This document shows positions 14,903 through 22,809 of a DNA stretch of 64,000 nt, in pieces. The stretch comes from Avimicrobium caecorum. Its GTDB lineage: Bacteria > Bacillota > Clostridia > Oscillospirales > Ruminococcaceae. Below the pieces are notes generated by a model that had not been told where the DNA came from, did no database searches, and was given only the letters and a program-made list of their open reading frames with translations. Within the stretch, counting starts at the first letter, position 1. The number at the start of each line of letters is the position of its first letter. The stretch spans positions 1-64,000 of the forward strand of contig CAJFNJ010000004.1 in assembly GCA_904394705.1 (NCBI GenBank). Direction: 5' to 3'. A program made the translations under genes and the position numbers.

Positions 14903-16826
14903 GGTAGCCAAGACTGCCGGGTTCTGTTTTGGAGTGAACCGGGCGGTCCAGATGGTCTATGACCTGATTGAGGCCGGGGAGTCCATCTGCACCCTGGGGC
15001 CGATTATCCACAATCCCCAGCTGGTGGAGGAACTGGCGGAAAAGGGGGTGGAGGCCATTGCTTCCCCGGAGGAGGCAGCCGGACGCAAGGTGGTGATCCG
15101 TTCCCATGGCGTAGCCCAGAGCGTCTATGATGAGATTGCTGCCCTGGGGCTTTCCTGTGTGGATGCCACCTGTCCGTTCGTGGCGAAGATCCATCAGATC
15201 GTAGCCCAGGATTATGGCCCTGAGGGCCTGGTGCTCATAGCGGGAGATGTGTCCCATCCGGAGGTTCAGGCCATTTACGGGCACTGCAAAGGCGACTATG
15301 CTGTGATTGCGGATGCCGCCGAATTGGTGGAATTTATGGAAAATCACCCAAATTTACCTAAAAAACGGGTGATTTTGGTGGCGCAAACTACCCTCAATGT
15401 AAAAGAATGGGCAAACATCGTAAAAAGCCTAAAAAAAGTGTGTACAAACGCCGAGATTTTTGATACAATATGTAGTGCGACGATGCGTAGGCAGCAGGAG
15501 GCCGAGAGCCTTGCTGCCAAAGTGGACCGCATGATTGTGGTCGGCGGGCGTCACAGCTCCAATACGGGCAAACTCTTCGACATCTGTTCCAGGCACTGTC
15601 CCACTGTCTGGGTGGAAACAGCAGCGGAACTGCGTGCGGAAGATTTTGCCGGTGTGGATACTCTCGGCATTACGGCAGGAGCTTCAACTCCGGCCCGCAT
15701 AATTAAGGAGGTACAAAAAACCATGAGTGACATTCTGACTGATGATCTCAGCTTTGAGGAAATGCTCAATCTTTCCTTCAAAAGTACATATACAGGGGAG
15801 AAGGTAACCGGCGTCGTTACAAGCGTTGCACCGAACGAAGTAGCAGTCGATATCGGCACCAAGCATGCCGGCTACATTCCGCTGTCCGAGCTGACAGACG
15901 ATCCGGCTGCCAAGGCCACCGACCTGGTACAGAAGGGCGACAAGCTGGACCTGATTGTCCTGCGCGTCAACGATGTGGAAGGCACTGTAATGCTTTCCAA
16001 GAAGCGTCTCGATGCCATTGCCGGCTTCGAGAAGATTGCTGAAGCCTGCGAGAGCGGCGAGGTTCTGGAAGGCGTTGTAACCGAAGTGGTTCGCGGCGGT
16101 GTTCTGGTTCTCACCAATGGCGTGAAGGTATTCATTCCTGCTTCTCAGGCTACCCGTTCCAGAAACGATAATCTCGAGGATCTGCTCAAGCAGCCCGTTC
16201 GCTTCAAGATCCTGGAATACAACCGTCAGAGAAGAAGAGCTGTCGGCTCCATCCGTGCCGTTCTCAAGGATGAGAAGAAGGCCCTGGAGAACCAGTTCTG
16301 GGAGAGCGTTGAGGTTGGCAAGGTATACCACGGCAAGGTTAAGAGCCTGACCGATTACGGTGCCTTTGTTGATCTGGGCGGCGTTGACGGCATGATCCAC
16401 ATCTCCGAGCTGTCCTGGAGCAAGATCAAGCATCCCTCTCAGGTTGTCAGCGTTGGCGACGAAGTAGAGGTTTATGTCAAGGACATCGATCCCGAGAAGA
16501 AGAAGATTTCTCTGGGTTACAAGAAGGCTGAGGACAATCCGTGGGAGATCCTCAAGAAGAACTACGAGGTTGGTTCTGTTGTTGAGGCCAAGATTGTATC
16601 TCTCACCCAGTTCGGCGCCTTTGCTCAGATCATTCCCGGTGTGGACGGCCTGATCCACATCAGCCAGATCTCCAACGAGCGCATCAACAAGCCTTCGGAT
16701 GTTCTGAAGGTTGGCGATGTTGTCAAGGTGAAGATCACCGAGATCGATTTCGACAAGAAGCGTATCAGCCTGTCCATCAAGGCTCTGCTGAATGATGAGG
16801 CTGAGGAGGCTGCTGACGCTGAATAA
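14892..16826 (+). CDS. ispH: IspH fused to ribosomal protein S1
   Basis: A 644-residue fusion. Residues 1-277 are 4-hydroxy-3-methylbut-2-enyl diphosphate reductase, the last step of the MEP isoprenoid pathway, with the three iron-sulfur cysteines at 12, 94 and 194. Residues 278-644 carry four S1 RNA-binding domains (about 293-365, 378-450, 463-540 and 550-622) as in ribosomal protein S1. Such fusions are known in Clostridia. The link reads KEVQKTMSD; its codons contain AAGGAGGT ten bases before the in-frame ATG at 15723, so separate S1 could also be made. Codons 146-200 are markedly AT-rich compared with the rest. It is the last gene of the operon. Confidence 0.93.
   Translation: MSIEVAKTAGFCFGVNRAVQMVYDLIEAGESICTLGPIIHNPQLVEELAEKGVEAIASPEEAAGRKVVIRSHGVAQSVYDEIAALGLSCVDATCPFVAKIHQIVAQDYGPEGLVLIAGDVSHPEVQAIYGHCKGDYAVIADAAELVEFMENHPNLPKKRVILVAQTTLNVKEWANIVKSLKKVCTNAEIFDTICSATMRRQQEAESLAAKVDRMIVVGGRHSSNTGKLFDICSRHCPTVWVETAAELRAEDFAGVDTLGITAGASTPARIIKEVQKTMSDILTDDLSFEEMLNLSFKSTYTGEKVTGVVTSVAPNEVAVDIGTKHAGYIPLSELTDDPAAKATDLVQKGDKLDLIVLRVNDVEGTVMLSKKRLDAIAGFEKIAEACESGEVLEGVVTEVVRGGVLVLTNGVKVFIPASQATRSRNDNLEDLLKQPVRFKILEYNRQRRRAVGSIRAVLKDEKKALENQFWESVEVGKVYHGKVKSLTDYGAFVDLGGVDGMIHISELSWSKIKHPSQVVSVGDEVEVYVKDIDPEKKKISLGYKKAEDNPWEILKKNYEVGSVVEAKIVSLTQFGAFAQIIPGVDGLIHISQISNERINKPSDVLKVGDVVKVKITEIDFDKKRISLSIKALLNDEAEEAADAE
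15705..15725 (+). promoter_or_regulatory. rpsA: internal ribosome binding site and ATG for a free-standing S1
   Basis: AAGGAGGT (15705-15712) stands ten bases before ATG 15723, in frame with the fusion and exactly at the IspH-S1 boundary. Initiation here would give a 367-residue S1 protein. The same bases encode the conserved IspH ending (IKEV), so the match could partly be coincidence. Confidence 0.55.
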
Positions 16827-16861
16827 GCGCCTGCGGGTCTGAATCCCTTATATGAAACAAG

Positions 16862-16909
16862 ACGGAACAGTCCAAGCTAGCTGACAGCAGGACTGTTCTG
16901 TTTTTTTGT
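16862..16909 (+). terminator. terminator of the RpiR-cmk-ispH/rpsA operon
   Basis: ACGGAACAGTCC pairs with GGACTGTTCTGT over a 16-nt loop, followed by seven T. Confidence 0.88.
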
Positions 16910-16960
16910 TTTCCGCGGAAATTTCCGGCAGGAAAACCCGGATTTTTTTGCACAGATATA

Positions 16961-16989
16961 TTGCAGTTTTCGGCGCAATCTCCTATACT
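16961..16989 (+). promoter_or_regulatory. sigma-A promoter of the surface acylation operon
   Basis: TTGCAG (16961-16966), a 17-base spacer and TATACT (16984-16989), giving a leader of about 105 bases before the first gene. Confidence 0.78.
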
Positions 16990-17043
16990 TTTAGTGTATG
17001 TCCCGTCCGGGCAGAAGCATAAAGCAGTCGCTCCTGTGAAGAA

Positions 17044-17072
17044 TAAAACTGACCCTTTTTGCGGTCAGTTTT
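17044..17072 (+). promoter_or_regulatory. terminator-like hairpin in the operon leader
   Basis: AAAACTGACC pairs with GGTCAGTTTT about 30 bases before the DUF4358 start, after the promoter. The trailing T run is only four long, so it may be a weak attenuator or an mRNA-stability hairpin. Confidence 0.45.
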
Positions 17073-17102
17073 AATTCGGAAAGCCAAAGGAGAATCAGAA
17101 TA

Positions 17103-17705
17103 ATGAAACGATATGCGGCAATGCTTCTCACAGCGGCGCTGGTCACCTCTCTCACAGCCTGTAACTGGGATAAGAATATGGATTCCAGCAGTTCCGGGGA
17201 ACTGTCCTCATCGTCGGGCAGCGGCATGGAACGCTCTATGCCCATGAACGGCGATCAGCTTCTGGAAAACCGTTCCCTCCAGTCGATTATTGAGGATATT
17301 CAGGCGGAGTTTGAAACCGGCGGCATCTATCAGCCCGGGCAGGTGACCGATACAGTTCTTTGGGACCGATATGGGCTTACCACCGATCAGGTGGCGGATT
17401 ATTACGGCTATTATTCCACCGCGGATGGATATTCGGATAATCTGCTGGCTGTCGAAGCCAAACCCGGTCAGATTGACTCGGTGAAAAAAACACTGGAAAA
17501 GTATCGGGAAGATCTGATGACTGCCATGGAAAAAAGCGGGATTGGCTATGCCTATGACCGTGCCAAGAATATGCAGATTATCACCCGGGGCAATTACGCC
17601 TTTCTGGTGGCGGTGAACAGCCTGGAGGCGGATTCCACCACGGTTCCGCTCTTTGACAGCGAAAACAAGCTGGTCACCGAGATCATCAACAAATCCTTTG
17701 CCTGA
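17103..17705 (+). CDS. DUF4358 lipoprotein
   Basis: Encodes 200 residues: a signal peptide ending at lipobox Cys20, a serine-rich spacer (26-45), then a DUF4358 domain. The domain is recognised by VEAKPGQIDSVKKTLEKYREDL in mid-protein and the ending GNYAFLVAVN. Function is not established. It is the first gene of an operon with an MBOAT acyltransferase and a DHHW protein, a grouping seen in clostridia and resembling alginate or wall-polymer O-acetylation systems. A role as an extracytoplasmic accessory of that machinery is inferred. AAGGAG lies 10-11 bases upstream of ATG. Confidence 0.82.
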   Translation: MKRYAAMLLTAALVTSLTACNWDKNMDSSSSGELSSSSGSGMERSMPMNGDQLLENRSLQSIIEDIQAEFETGGIYQPGQVTDTVLWDRYGLTTDQVADYYGYYSTADGYSDNLLAVEAKPGQIDSVKKTLEKYREDLMTAMEKSGIGYAYDRAKNMQIITRGNYAFLVAVNSLEADSTTVPLFDSENKLVTEIINKSFA

Positions 17706-17767
17706 TCAGGGCAGGGCCGCTGTATGGCGGCCTACATAGCAAAAATTCTCGAGAGGTTTTAGAAAGA

Positions 17768-19156
17768 ATGGTTTTCAGCAGTATTCTGTTTCTCTTCCGG
17801 TTTATGCCGGCAGCCTTTGCCATCTACTATCTGGTTCCCAAGCGGTTCAAGAATTTCACCCTGCTCGTCCTGAGCCTGATTTTCTATTCCTGGGGTGAAG
17901 CAAAGTACTTCCCGGTCATGATCGCATCCATTGTGGTGGACTATACCGCCTCCGGTCTGATCGAATCCCATCGGAATAATAAGCTGATCTGTCGGTTGGG
18001 ACTGATCTATTCCGTAGTGTTCAATCTCGGTATGCTGGGATTCTTCAAGTACACCAACTTCTTTGTGGGCAATCTCAATGCGCTGTTTGGTCTCAGCCTT
18101 CCCACCATCAGCTTTGTATTGCCGCTGGGTATCAGCTTCTATACCTTCCAGACCATGTCCTATACCATTGATGTGTATCTGAGCAAGGTCAAGGCAGAAC
18201 GCAATATCATCGACTTCGGCGCCTTTGTGGTGCTGTTCCCCCAGCTCATTGCCGGTCCCATCGTGCGGTATACCGACATCAACCGGGAGCTCAAGGAGCG
18301 GCAGATCAACCTGCCCCAGATCCAGGACGGCATCAAGCTGTTTATTCTGGGCCTGGGCAGCAAGGTGCTCATTGCCAACAATGTGGGCGCCCTCTGGACC
18401 GAGATCGAAGCCATCGGCGCCGGGGAAGGATTCCTTTCCATCTCCACACCGCTGGCCTGGATGGCGGTATTTGCCTACTCGCTGCAGATCTACTTCGATT
18501 TCAGCGGCTATTCCCTTATGGCCATCGGCCTCGGCAAGATGCTGGGCTTCGAATTCCCCAAAAACTTCGACTTCCCCTACATTTCCCGCAGCTTTACGGA
18601 GTTCTGGCGGCGTTGGCACATGACCCTAGGCTCCTGGTTCCGGGAGTATCTGTATATTCCCCTGGGCGGCAACCGCGTCAGCAGGCCGCGGCTCTATTTC
18701 AACCTTTTTGTGGTGTGGGCAGCCACCGGCTTCTGGCATGGCGCCAGCTGGAATTTTATATTTTGGGGCCTGTTCTTCTTCGTCTTTCTGGTGATCGAAC
18801 GCATGGGCTTTAAACAGGTCCTGGAGCGCCACAGCGCCTTTTCCCATGTGTATGTGATCTTCTTCCTGCTGCTGAGCTGGGCACTCTTTGCCGTCACCGA
18901 CCTCGGCATGCTGGGGGATCTCTTCACCCGGATGTTCGTACCGGTGGGCGGTGTGGACTGGATCTACTACCTGCGCAACTATATTGTGGTCTTTATTCTG
19001 GGAACGGTGCTTTCCACCCCGGCCCTCAAGGGGCTTTACCTGCGCCTGGAGAAGAACAATGTCTTTTGCCTGATCTTCTTCGGCGCCATCTTCCTGGCCT
19101 CCACTGCCTATCTGGTGGACGCCACCTACAACCCGTTCCTGTACTTCCGGTTCTGA
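17768..19156 (+). CDS. MBOAT family O-acyltransferase (AlgI/DltB-like)
   Basis: Encodes 462 residues with about eleven membrane segments. Family marks are IYYLVPKRFKN and FYSWGEAKYF at the N-terminus, SFYTFQTMSYTIDVY, the RRWHMTLGSWFREYLYIPLGGNR block, and TGFWHGASWNF with the catalytic-tunnel histidine. AlgI-type MBOATs carry acyl groups across the membrane for O-acetylation of exopolysaccharide or wall polymers. The downstream DHHW protein is the typical extracytoplasmic partner, and the pair is 17 bases apart. The acceptor polymer cannot be read from the sequence; no polysaccharide synthesis genes are adjacent. Confidence 0.92.
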   Translation: MVFSSILFLFRFMPAAFAIYYLVPKRFKNFTLLVLSLIFYSWGEAKYFPVMIASIVVDYTASGLIESHRNNKLICRLGLIYSVVFNLGMLGFFKYTNFFVGNLNALFGLSLPTISFVLPLGISFYTFQTMSYTIDVYLSKVKAERNIIDFGAFVVLFPQLIAGPIVRYTDINRELKERQINLPQIQDGIKLFILGLGSKVLIANNVGALWTEIEAIGAGEGFLSISTPLAWMAVFAYSLQIYFDFSGYSLMAIGLGKMLGFEFPKNFDFPYISRSFTEFWRRWHMTLGSWFREYLYIPLGGNRVSRPRLYFNLFVVWAATGFWHGASWNFIFWGLFFFVFLVIERMGFKQVLERHSAFSHVYVIFFLLLSWALFAVTDLGMLGDLFTRMFVPVGGVDWIYYLRNYIVVFILGTVLSTPALKGLYLRLEKNNVFCLIFFGAIFLASTAYLVDATYNPFLYFRF

Positions 19157-19173
19157 TGAAGGAGGCCTGACCC

Positions 19174-20322
19174 ATGAAACAAGTAAAACAACTGCTCCGG
19201 TATCCGGTGGTCCTGGTCTTTTTCCTGTTCCTGTTCGGGTACACACTCTTTGACCTGACCCAGACAGACCGGGAATATTCGGAATTTGAAAACAAATACC
19301 TGGCCCAGAAGCCGCCTTTCACCATGAAGGCGTTCCTGAACAACGAATGGACCCAGGACTATGAGGAGTACATCAACGACCAGTTTGTGCTCCGGGACGA
19401 CTGGATCACACTGAAATCGGTTTGTGAGTCGATGCTCCTGAAGATCGAGAACAACGGCATCGCCTATGGCGAGGACGGCTATATGTTTGAGAAGTTCACC
19501 ACCCTTTCCGGGGACCAGCGGGCCCAGTATGACCGCAATCTCGGCTATGCGATGACCTTCCTGAACAACCACCAGAACGACAATGTGACCTTTGCCATTA
19601 TTCCCAATGCCTATGCCATCATGCCCGAGAAGCTCCCCGCGGGGCTGGAGCAGATCGACCAGCTCGGGCTGATCCAGGAGGCCTATGCCCAGGTACCGGA
19701 GAGCGCCGGGATTGCGGACTTCTCCGGGACGCTCAGCGAGCATAAGGACGAGTATATTTATTATCGCACCGACCATCACTGGACCACACTGGGCGCCTAT
19801 TATGCCTATGCCCAGCTGATGCAGCAGCTGGGACAGGAGCCGGTGGCGCTCTCCGAGCTGGACGGCAAGACGGTGGAAAACTTCTACGGCACCTATTTCA
19901 GCAAGGCCAAGAAGTTTGATGCCCAGGCGGATACCATCACCTATTACGAGATCCCGGATGCCGGTGTGACCATCGACGGCAAGGAACAGGACGGTTATTA
20001 CGACTTCTCGAAGTTTGAGGTGCGGGATAAGTATGCCGCCTTCCTCCGGGGCAACAACGGCTATACTGTCATCAAGAGCGGTGTGCGCACCGTAGAGGAG
20101 GGACAGGAGCCCAGCCGGATTCTGATCATCAAGGATTCCTACGCCAACAGCTTTGCGCCCTTCCTGCTCTACAATTATGATGAGGTGCACATTGTGGATC
20201 TGCGGTATCTGGCGGGATCGCTGAGCCAGCTGATCAATGAGGGCGGCTTTGATGAGATCCTCCTGATGTACAATTTCTCCAATCTGGTGACCGATACCAA
20301 TCTCTACAAGCTGGGTTACTAA
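19174..20322 (+). CDS. DHHW family extracytoplasmic protein (AlgJ/AlgX-like)
   Basis: Encodes 382 residues with one N-terminal membrane anchor (about 12-28) and an SGNH-hydrolase-like exterior domain. The signature YYRTDHHWTTLGAY places DHHW at 200-203, the Asp-His pair of AlgJ/AlgX-type acetyltransferases, and the later ILIIKDSYANSF contains the serine block. It would transfer the acyl group delivered by the adjacent MBOAT protein to a surface polymer. It is the last gene of the operon and ends at a strong terminator. GGAGG is 10 bases before ATG. Confidence 0.88.
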   Translation: MKQVKQLLRYPVVLVFFLFLFGYTLFDLTQTDREYSEFENKYLAQKPPFTMKAFLNNEWTQDYEEYINDQFVLRDDWITLKSVCESMLLKIENNGIAYGEDGYMFEKFTTLSGDQRAQYDRNLGYAMTFLNNHQNDNVTFAIIPNAYAIMPEKLPAGLEQIDQLGLIQEAYAQVPESAGIADFSGTLSEHKDEYIYYRTDHHWTTLGAYYAYAQLMQQLGQEPVALSELDGKTVENFYGTYFSKAKKFDAQADTITYYEIPDAGVTIDGKEQDGYYDFSKFEVRDKYAAFLRGNNGYTVIKSGVRTVEEGQEPSRILIIKDSYANSFAPFLLYNYDEVHIVDLRYLAGSLSQLINEGGFDEILLMYNFSNLVTDTNLYKLGY

Positions 20323-20329
20323 CCCTCAG

Positions 20330-20375
20330 AACAGGCTCTTTCCCGATGGGGGAGAGGGCCTGTTTTTTTGTTTTC
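20330..20375 (+). terminator. terminator of the surface acylation operon
   Basis: AACAGGCTCTTTCCC pairs with GGGAGAGGGCCTGTT, followed by seven T. The next 240 bases to acpP are AT-rich and noncoding and carry the acpP promoter near their right end. Confidence 0.85.
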
Positions 20376-20540
20376 TTCAATGGTTCGACAAAGGTTTTGC
20401 CAAAGCTGTGTTATGCTGTCAGGCGGAGCGGTTATTTGCATTTCTGCACAAAATCCGAAGAATTTCCCACAATTTTGCCCAATCATAGCAAAACCATCCG
20501 AAAAAATCTTGGAAATAGTTCTAATTTATGCGGGAAGGCA

Positions 20541-20569
20541 TTTACTTTTAAGTTCCAATATTTTATAAT
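20541..20569 (+). promoter_or_regulatory. sigma-A promoter of the fatty acid synthesis operon
   Basis: TTTACT (20541-20546), a 17-base spacer and perfect TATAAT (20564-20569), about 50 bases before acpP. I see no FapR- or FabT-type operator that I can recognise around it. Confidence 0.72.
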
Positions 20570-20619
20570 TCAAAAGAAATACGCGCAAAGCCAAACTTGA
20601 ACACAGGAGGCAGCAGGGA

Positions 20620-20844
20620 ATGGTACTCGAAAAGGTCAAGACAATTATTGCAGATACACTCAACTGCGAAGAGAGCGAGATCACCCTCACTTCGAATATC
20701 ACCGAGGACTTTGGTGCAGATTCGCTGGAGATGGTGGAACTGGCTATGGCGCTGGAAGATGCATTCGGCATCTCCATTGCCGAGGAGGAATATGCTTCGC
20801 TGCGTACAGTCGAGGATATTGTAGACTTCATCGAAAGCAAATAA
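20620..20844 (+). CDS. acpP: acyl carrier protein
   Basis: Encodes 74 residues, acidic, with the phosphopantetheine serine at Ser35 in GADSLEMVEL. It carries all acyl intermediates of the cycle encoded downstream. Length and the four-helix pattern match bacterial ACP. AGGAGG lies about 12 bases before ATG. It is the first gene of the operon and is followed by a U-tailed hairpin that could keep its message more abundant than the rest. Confidence 0.96.
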   Translation: MVLEKVKTIIADTLNCEESEITLTSNITEDFGADSLEMVELAMALEDAFGISIAEEEYASLRTVEDIVDFIESK

Positions 20845-20855
20845 AAAGCAACTGG

Positions 20856-20891
20856 AAGGTCTGCCGCTTTATCGGCGGCAGACCTTGTTTT
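20856..20891 (+). terminator. partial terminator between acpP and accB
   Basis: AAGGTCTGCCGC pairs with GCGGCAGACCTT over a six-base loop and is followed by GTTTTG. No obvious promoter follows before accB (75 bases further), so it is probably leaky, giving extra acpP mRNA. Confidence 0.65.
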
Positions 20892-20966
20892 GTCGCTTTA
20901 GCTTTGAATTTCAAATATTTTGACGAAATCTTCCGGCCCTGCCGGAAGTGGAAAGGCGGAATACGC

Positions 20967-21455
20967 ATGAAACTTGCAGAGATCCGGGAACTGATGGAAA
21001 CATTTGACGGCATGAACATCTGCCGTCTGGAACTGGAGGACGGTGCGTTCTCTCTGGTACTGTCCAAGGAGCACACCCCCGCACAGCCCCCGCATCGGGA
21101 AGAGCCTTCCCGCCGCCGGGAGCCGGAACTGCGTCCCATGCCTCCGGTGGAGGCGGAAGCTGCTGCTGAGCTGACCCCGGCTGTGCCTGAGACTCCGGCG
21201 CCTGCCGTGACCGAAGGGGAGGCAGTGACTGCCCCGGTAGTGGGAGTGTTCTACTCTGCATCGGCACCGGGCGCGGCTCCCTTTGTGAAGGTCGGGGACC
21301 GGGTACAGAAGGGTCAGACCCTCTGCATCGTGGAAGCCATGAAGATGATGAACGAGATCACAGCGGACTTTGACGGCATTGTCACCGAGATTGCCCCCAA
21401 GGACGGCGACCTGGTGGAATACGGTGCACCGCTCTGCTATCTCAAGAGGGTCTGA
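20967..21455 (+). CDS. accB: biotin carboxyl carrier protein of acetyl-CoA carboxylase
   Basis: Encodes 162 residues: an N-terminal dimerisation part, a proline- and glutamate-rich swivel (about 36-88), and a biotinyl domain with the target Lys126 in EAMKM. It carries carboxybiotin between AccC and AccAD during malonyl-CoA formation. ATG 20967 follows an AAAGGCGGA site; a longer frame back to 20904 crosses the preceding hairpin region and lacks a site. The stop is separated from accC by one base. Confidence 0.94.
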   Translation: MKLAEIRELMETFDGMNICRLELEDGAFSLVLSKEHTPAQPPHREEPSRRREPELRPMPPVEAEAAAELTPAVPETPAPAVTEGEAVTAPVVGVFYSASAPGAAPFVKVGDRVQKGQTLCIVEAMKMMNEITADFDGIVTEIAPKDGDLVEYGAPLCYLKRV

Positions 21456-21456
21456 T

Positions 21457-22809
21457 ATGTTCCGCAGAATACTGATCGCCAACCGCGGCGAAATCGCGGT
21501 ACGAATCATCCGTGCCTGCAAGGAGATGGGCATTGAAACAGTGGCGGTTTACTCCACTGCCGACAGTTCCTCCCTGCATGTGCATCTGGCAGATATGGCA
21601 GTGTGCATCGGCCCGGCTGCCAGCGCCCAGAGCTATCTCAATGTGCAGAACATCCTCAGTGCCGCCACCCGTCTGGGGTGTGATGCCATCCATCCCGGCT
21701 ATGGCTTTCTCTCGGAAAACTCCGAGTTTGCCCGGCTGGTGGAGCAGTGCGGCATGGTGTTTATCGGCCCGGATGCCGATGTCATCGACAGGATGGGGGA
21801 TAAGGCAGCCGCCCGGGAACTGATGCAGAAAGCCGGCGTACCGGTGGTGCCCGGTTCCGATGGCCTGGTGCCGGATGCCGCTGCCGCCCGGGAAATTGCT
21901 GACCGCATCGGCTATCCGGTGCTCATCAAGGCCACAGCTGGCGGCGGCGGACGGGGAATGCGCCGGGTTTATGCCCCTGAGGAGCTGGAAAATGCCTTTG
22001 CCACCGCATCGGCAGAGGCCCAGTCCTGCTTCGGGGACGGCTCGGTCTATGTGGAAAAGCTGATCCTCGACCCCAAGCACATCGAGTTCCAGATCCTGGC
22101 GGATAAGCAGGGTCATGTGGTGCATCTGGGCGAGCGGGACTGCTCGGTGCAGCGCCGCAATCAGAAGATGATCGAGGAATCCCCGTCCCGTGCCCTGACC
22201 CCGGAACTCCGGGAGAAGATGGGACAGGCGGCGGTACTGGCGGCAAAGGCCGCCGGTTATCACAGTGCCGGCACCATTGAGTTTGTGCTGGACAAGGACG
22301 GGAACTTCTACTTCATTGAGATGAACACCCGCATCCAGGTGGAGCATCCCGTCACCGAGATGGTGACCGGCATCGACCTGATCAAGGAGCAGATCCGCAT
22401 TGCGGCAGGCCAGGAGCTCCCCTTCACCCAGGAGGAGATCCATCTCACCGGTCATGCCATTGAGTGCCGCATCAACGCCGAAAACCCCCGGGAGGACTTC
22501 CGTCCCTGTCCGGGACGCATCGAAGGACTGTTCCTGCCCGGCGGCATGGGTGTCCGGGTGGATTCGGCAGTCTATCAGGGCTATGCCATCCCGCCTTACT
22601 ATGATTCGATGGTTGCCAAGGTCATTGTCCACGGCGACACCCGTCTGGAGGCCATCCGCCGGATGCGCCGGGCGCTGGAGGAGTTTATCGTGGAGGGCGT
22701 GGATACCAATACCGAACTGCAATATCTGATCCTCCACCACGAGGAATTTGTCCGCGGACAGTTTACCACCTCGTTTGTGGAGCGACATTTGAGTGAGCTG
22801 ATGAGATGA
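21457..22809 (+). CDS. accC: biotin carboxylase of acetyl-CoA carboxylase
   Basis: Encodes 450 residues. It carboxylates biotin on AccB using ATP and bicarbonate. The start MFRRILIANRGEIAVRI is the canonical biotin carboxylase opening. ATP-grasp motifs are visible: KATAGGGGRGM near 158-168 and FIEMNTRIQVEHPVTE near 285-300. ATG 21457 directly follows the accB stop, so translation is coupled. It overlaps accD by four bases. Confidence 0.95.
   Translation: MFRRILIANRGEIAVRIIRACKEMGIETVAVYSTADSSSLHVHLADMAVCIGPAASAQSYLNVQNILSAATRLGCDAIHPGYGFLSENSEFARLVEQCGMVFIGPDADVIDRMGDKAAARELMQKAGVPVVPGSDGLVPDAAAAREIADRIGYPVLIKATAGGGGRGMRRVYAPEELENAFATASAEAQSCFGDGSVYVEKLILDPKHIEFQILADKQGHVVHLGERDCSVQRRNQKMIEESPSRALTPELREKMGQAAVLAAKAAGYHSAGTIEFVLDKDGNFYFIEMNTRIQVEHPVTEMVTGIDLIKEQIRIAAGQELPFTQEEIHLTGHAIECRINAENPREDFRPCPGRIEGLFLPGGMGVRVDSAVYQGYAIPPYYDSMVAKVIVHGDTRLEAIRRMRRALEEFIVEGVDTNTELQYLILHHEEFVRGQFTTSFVERHLSELMR

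Noticed and set aside
20323..20619. FapR or FabT operator before the fatty acid operon
   Set aside because: No sequence close to the known FapR or FabT consensus sites is present around the promoter.
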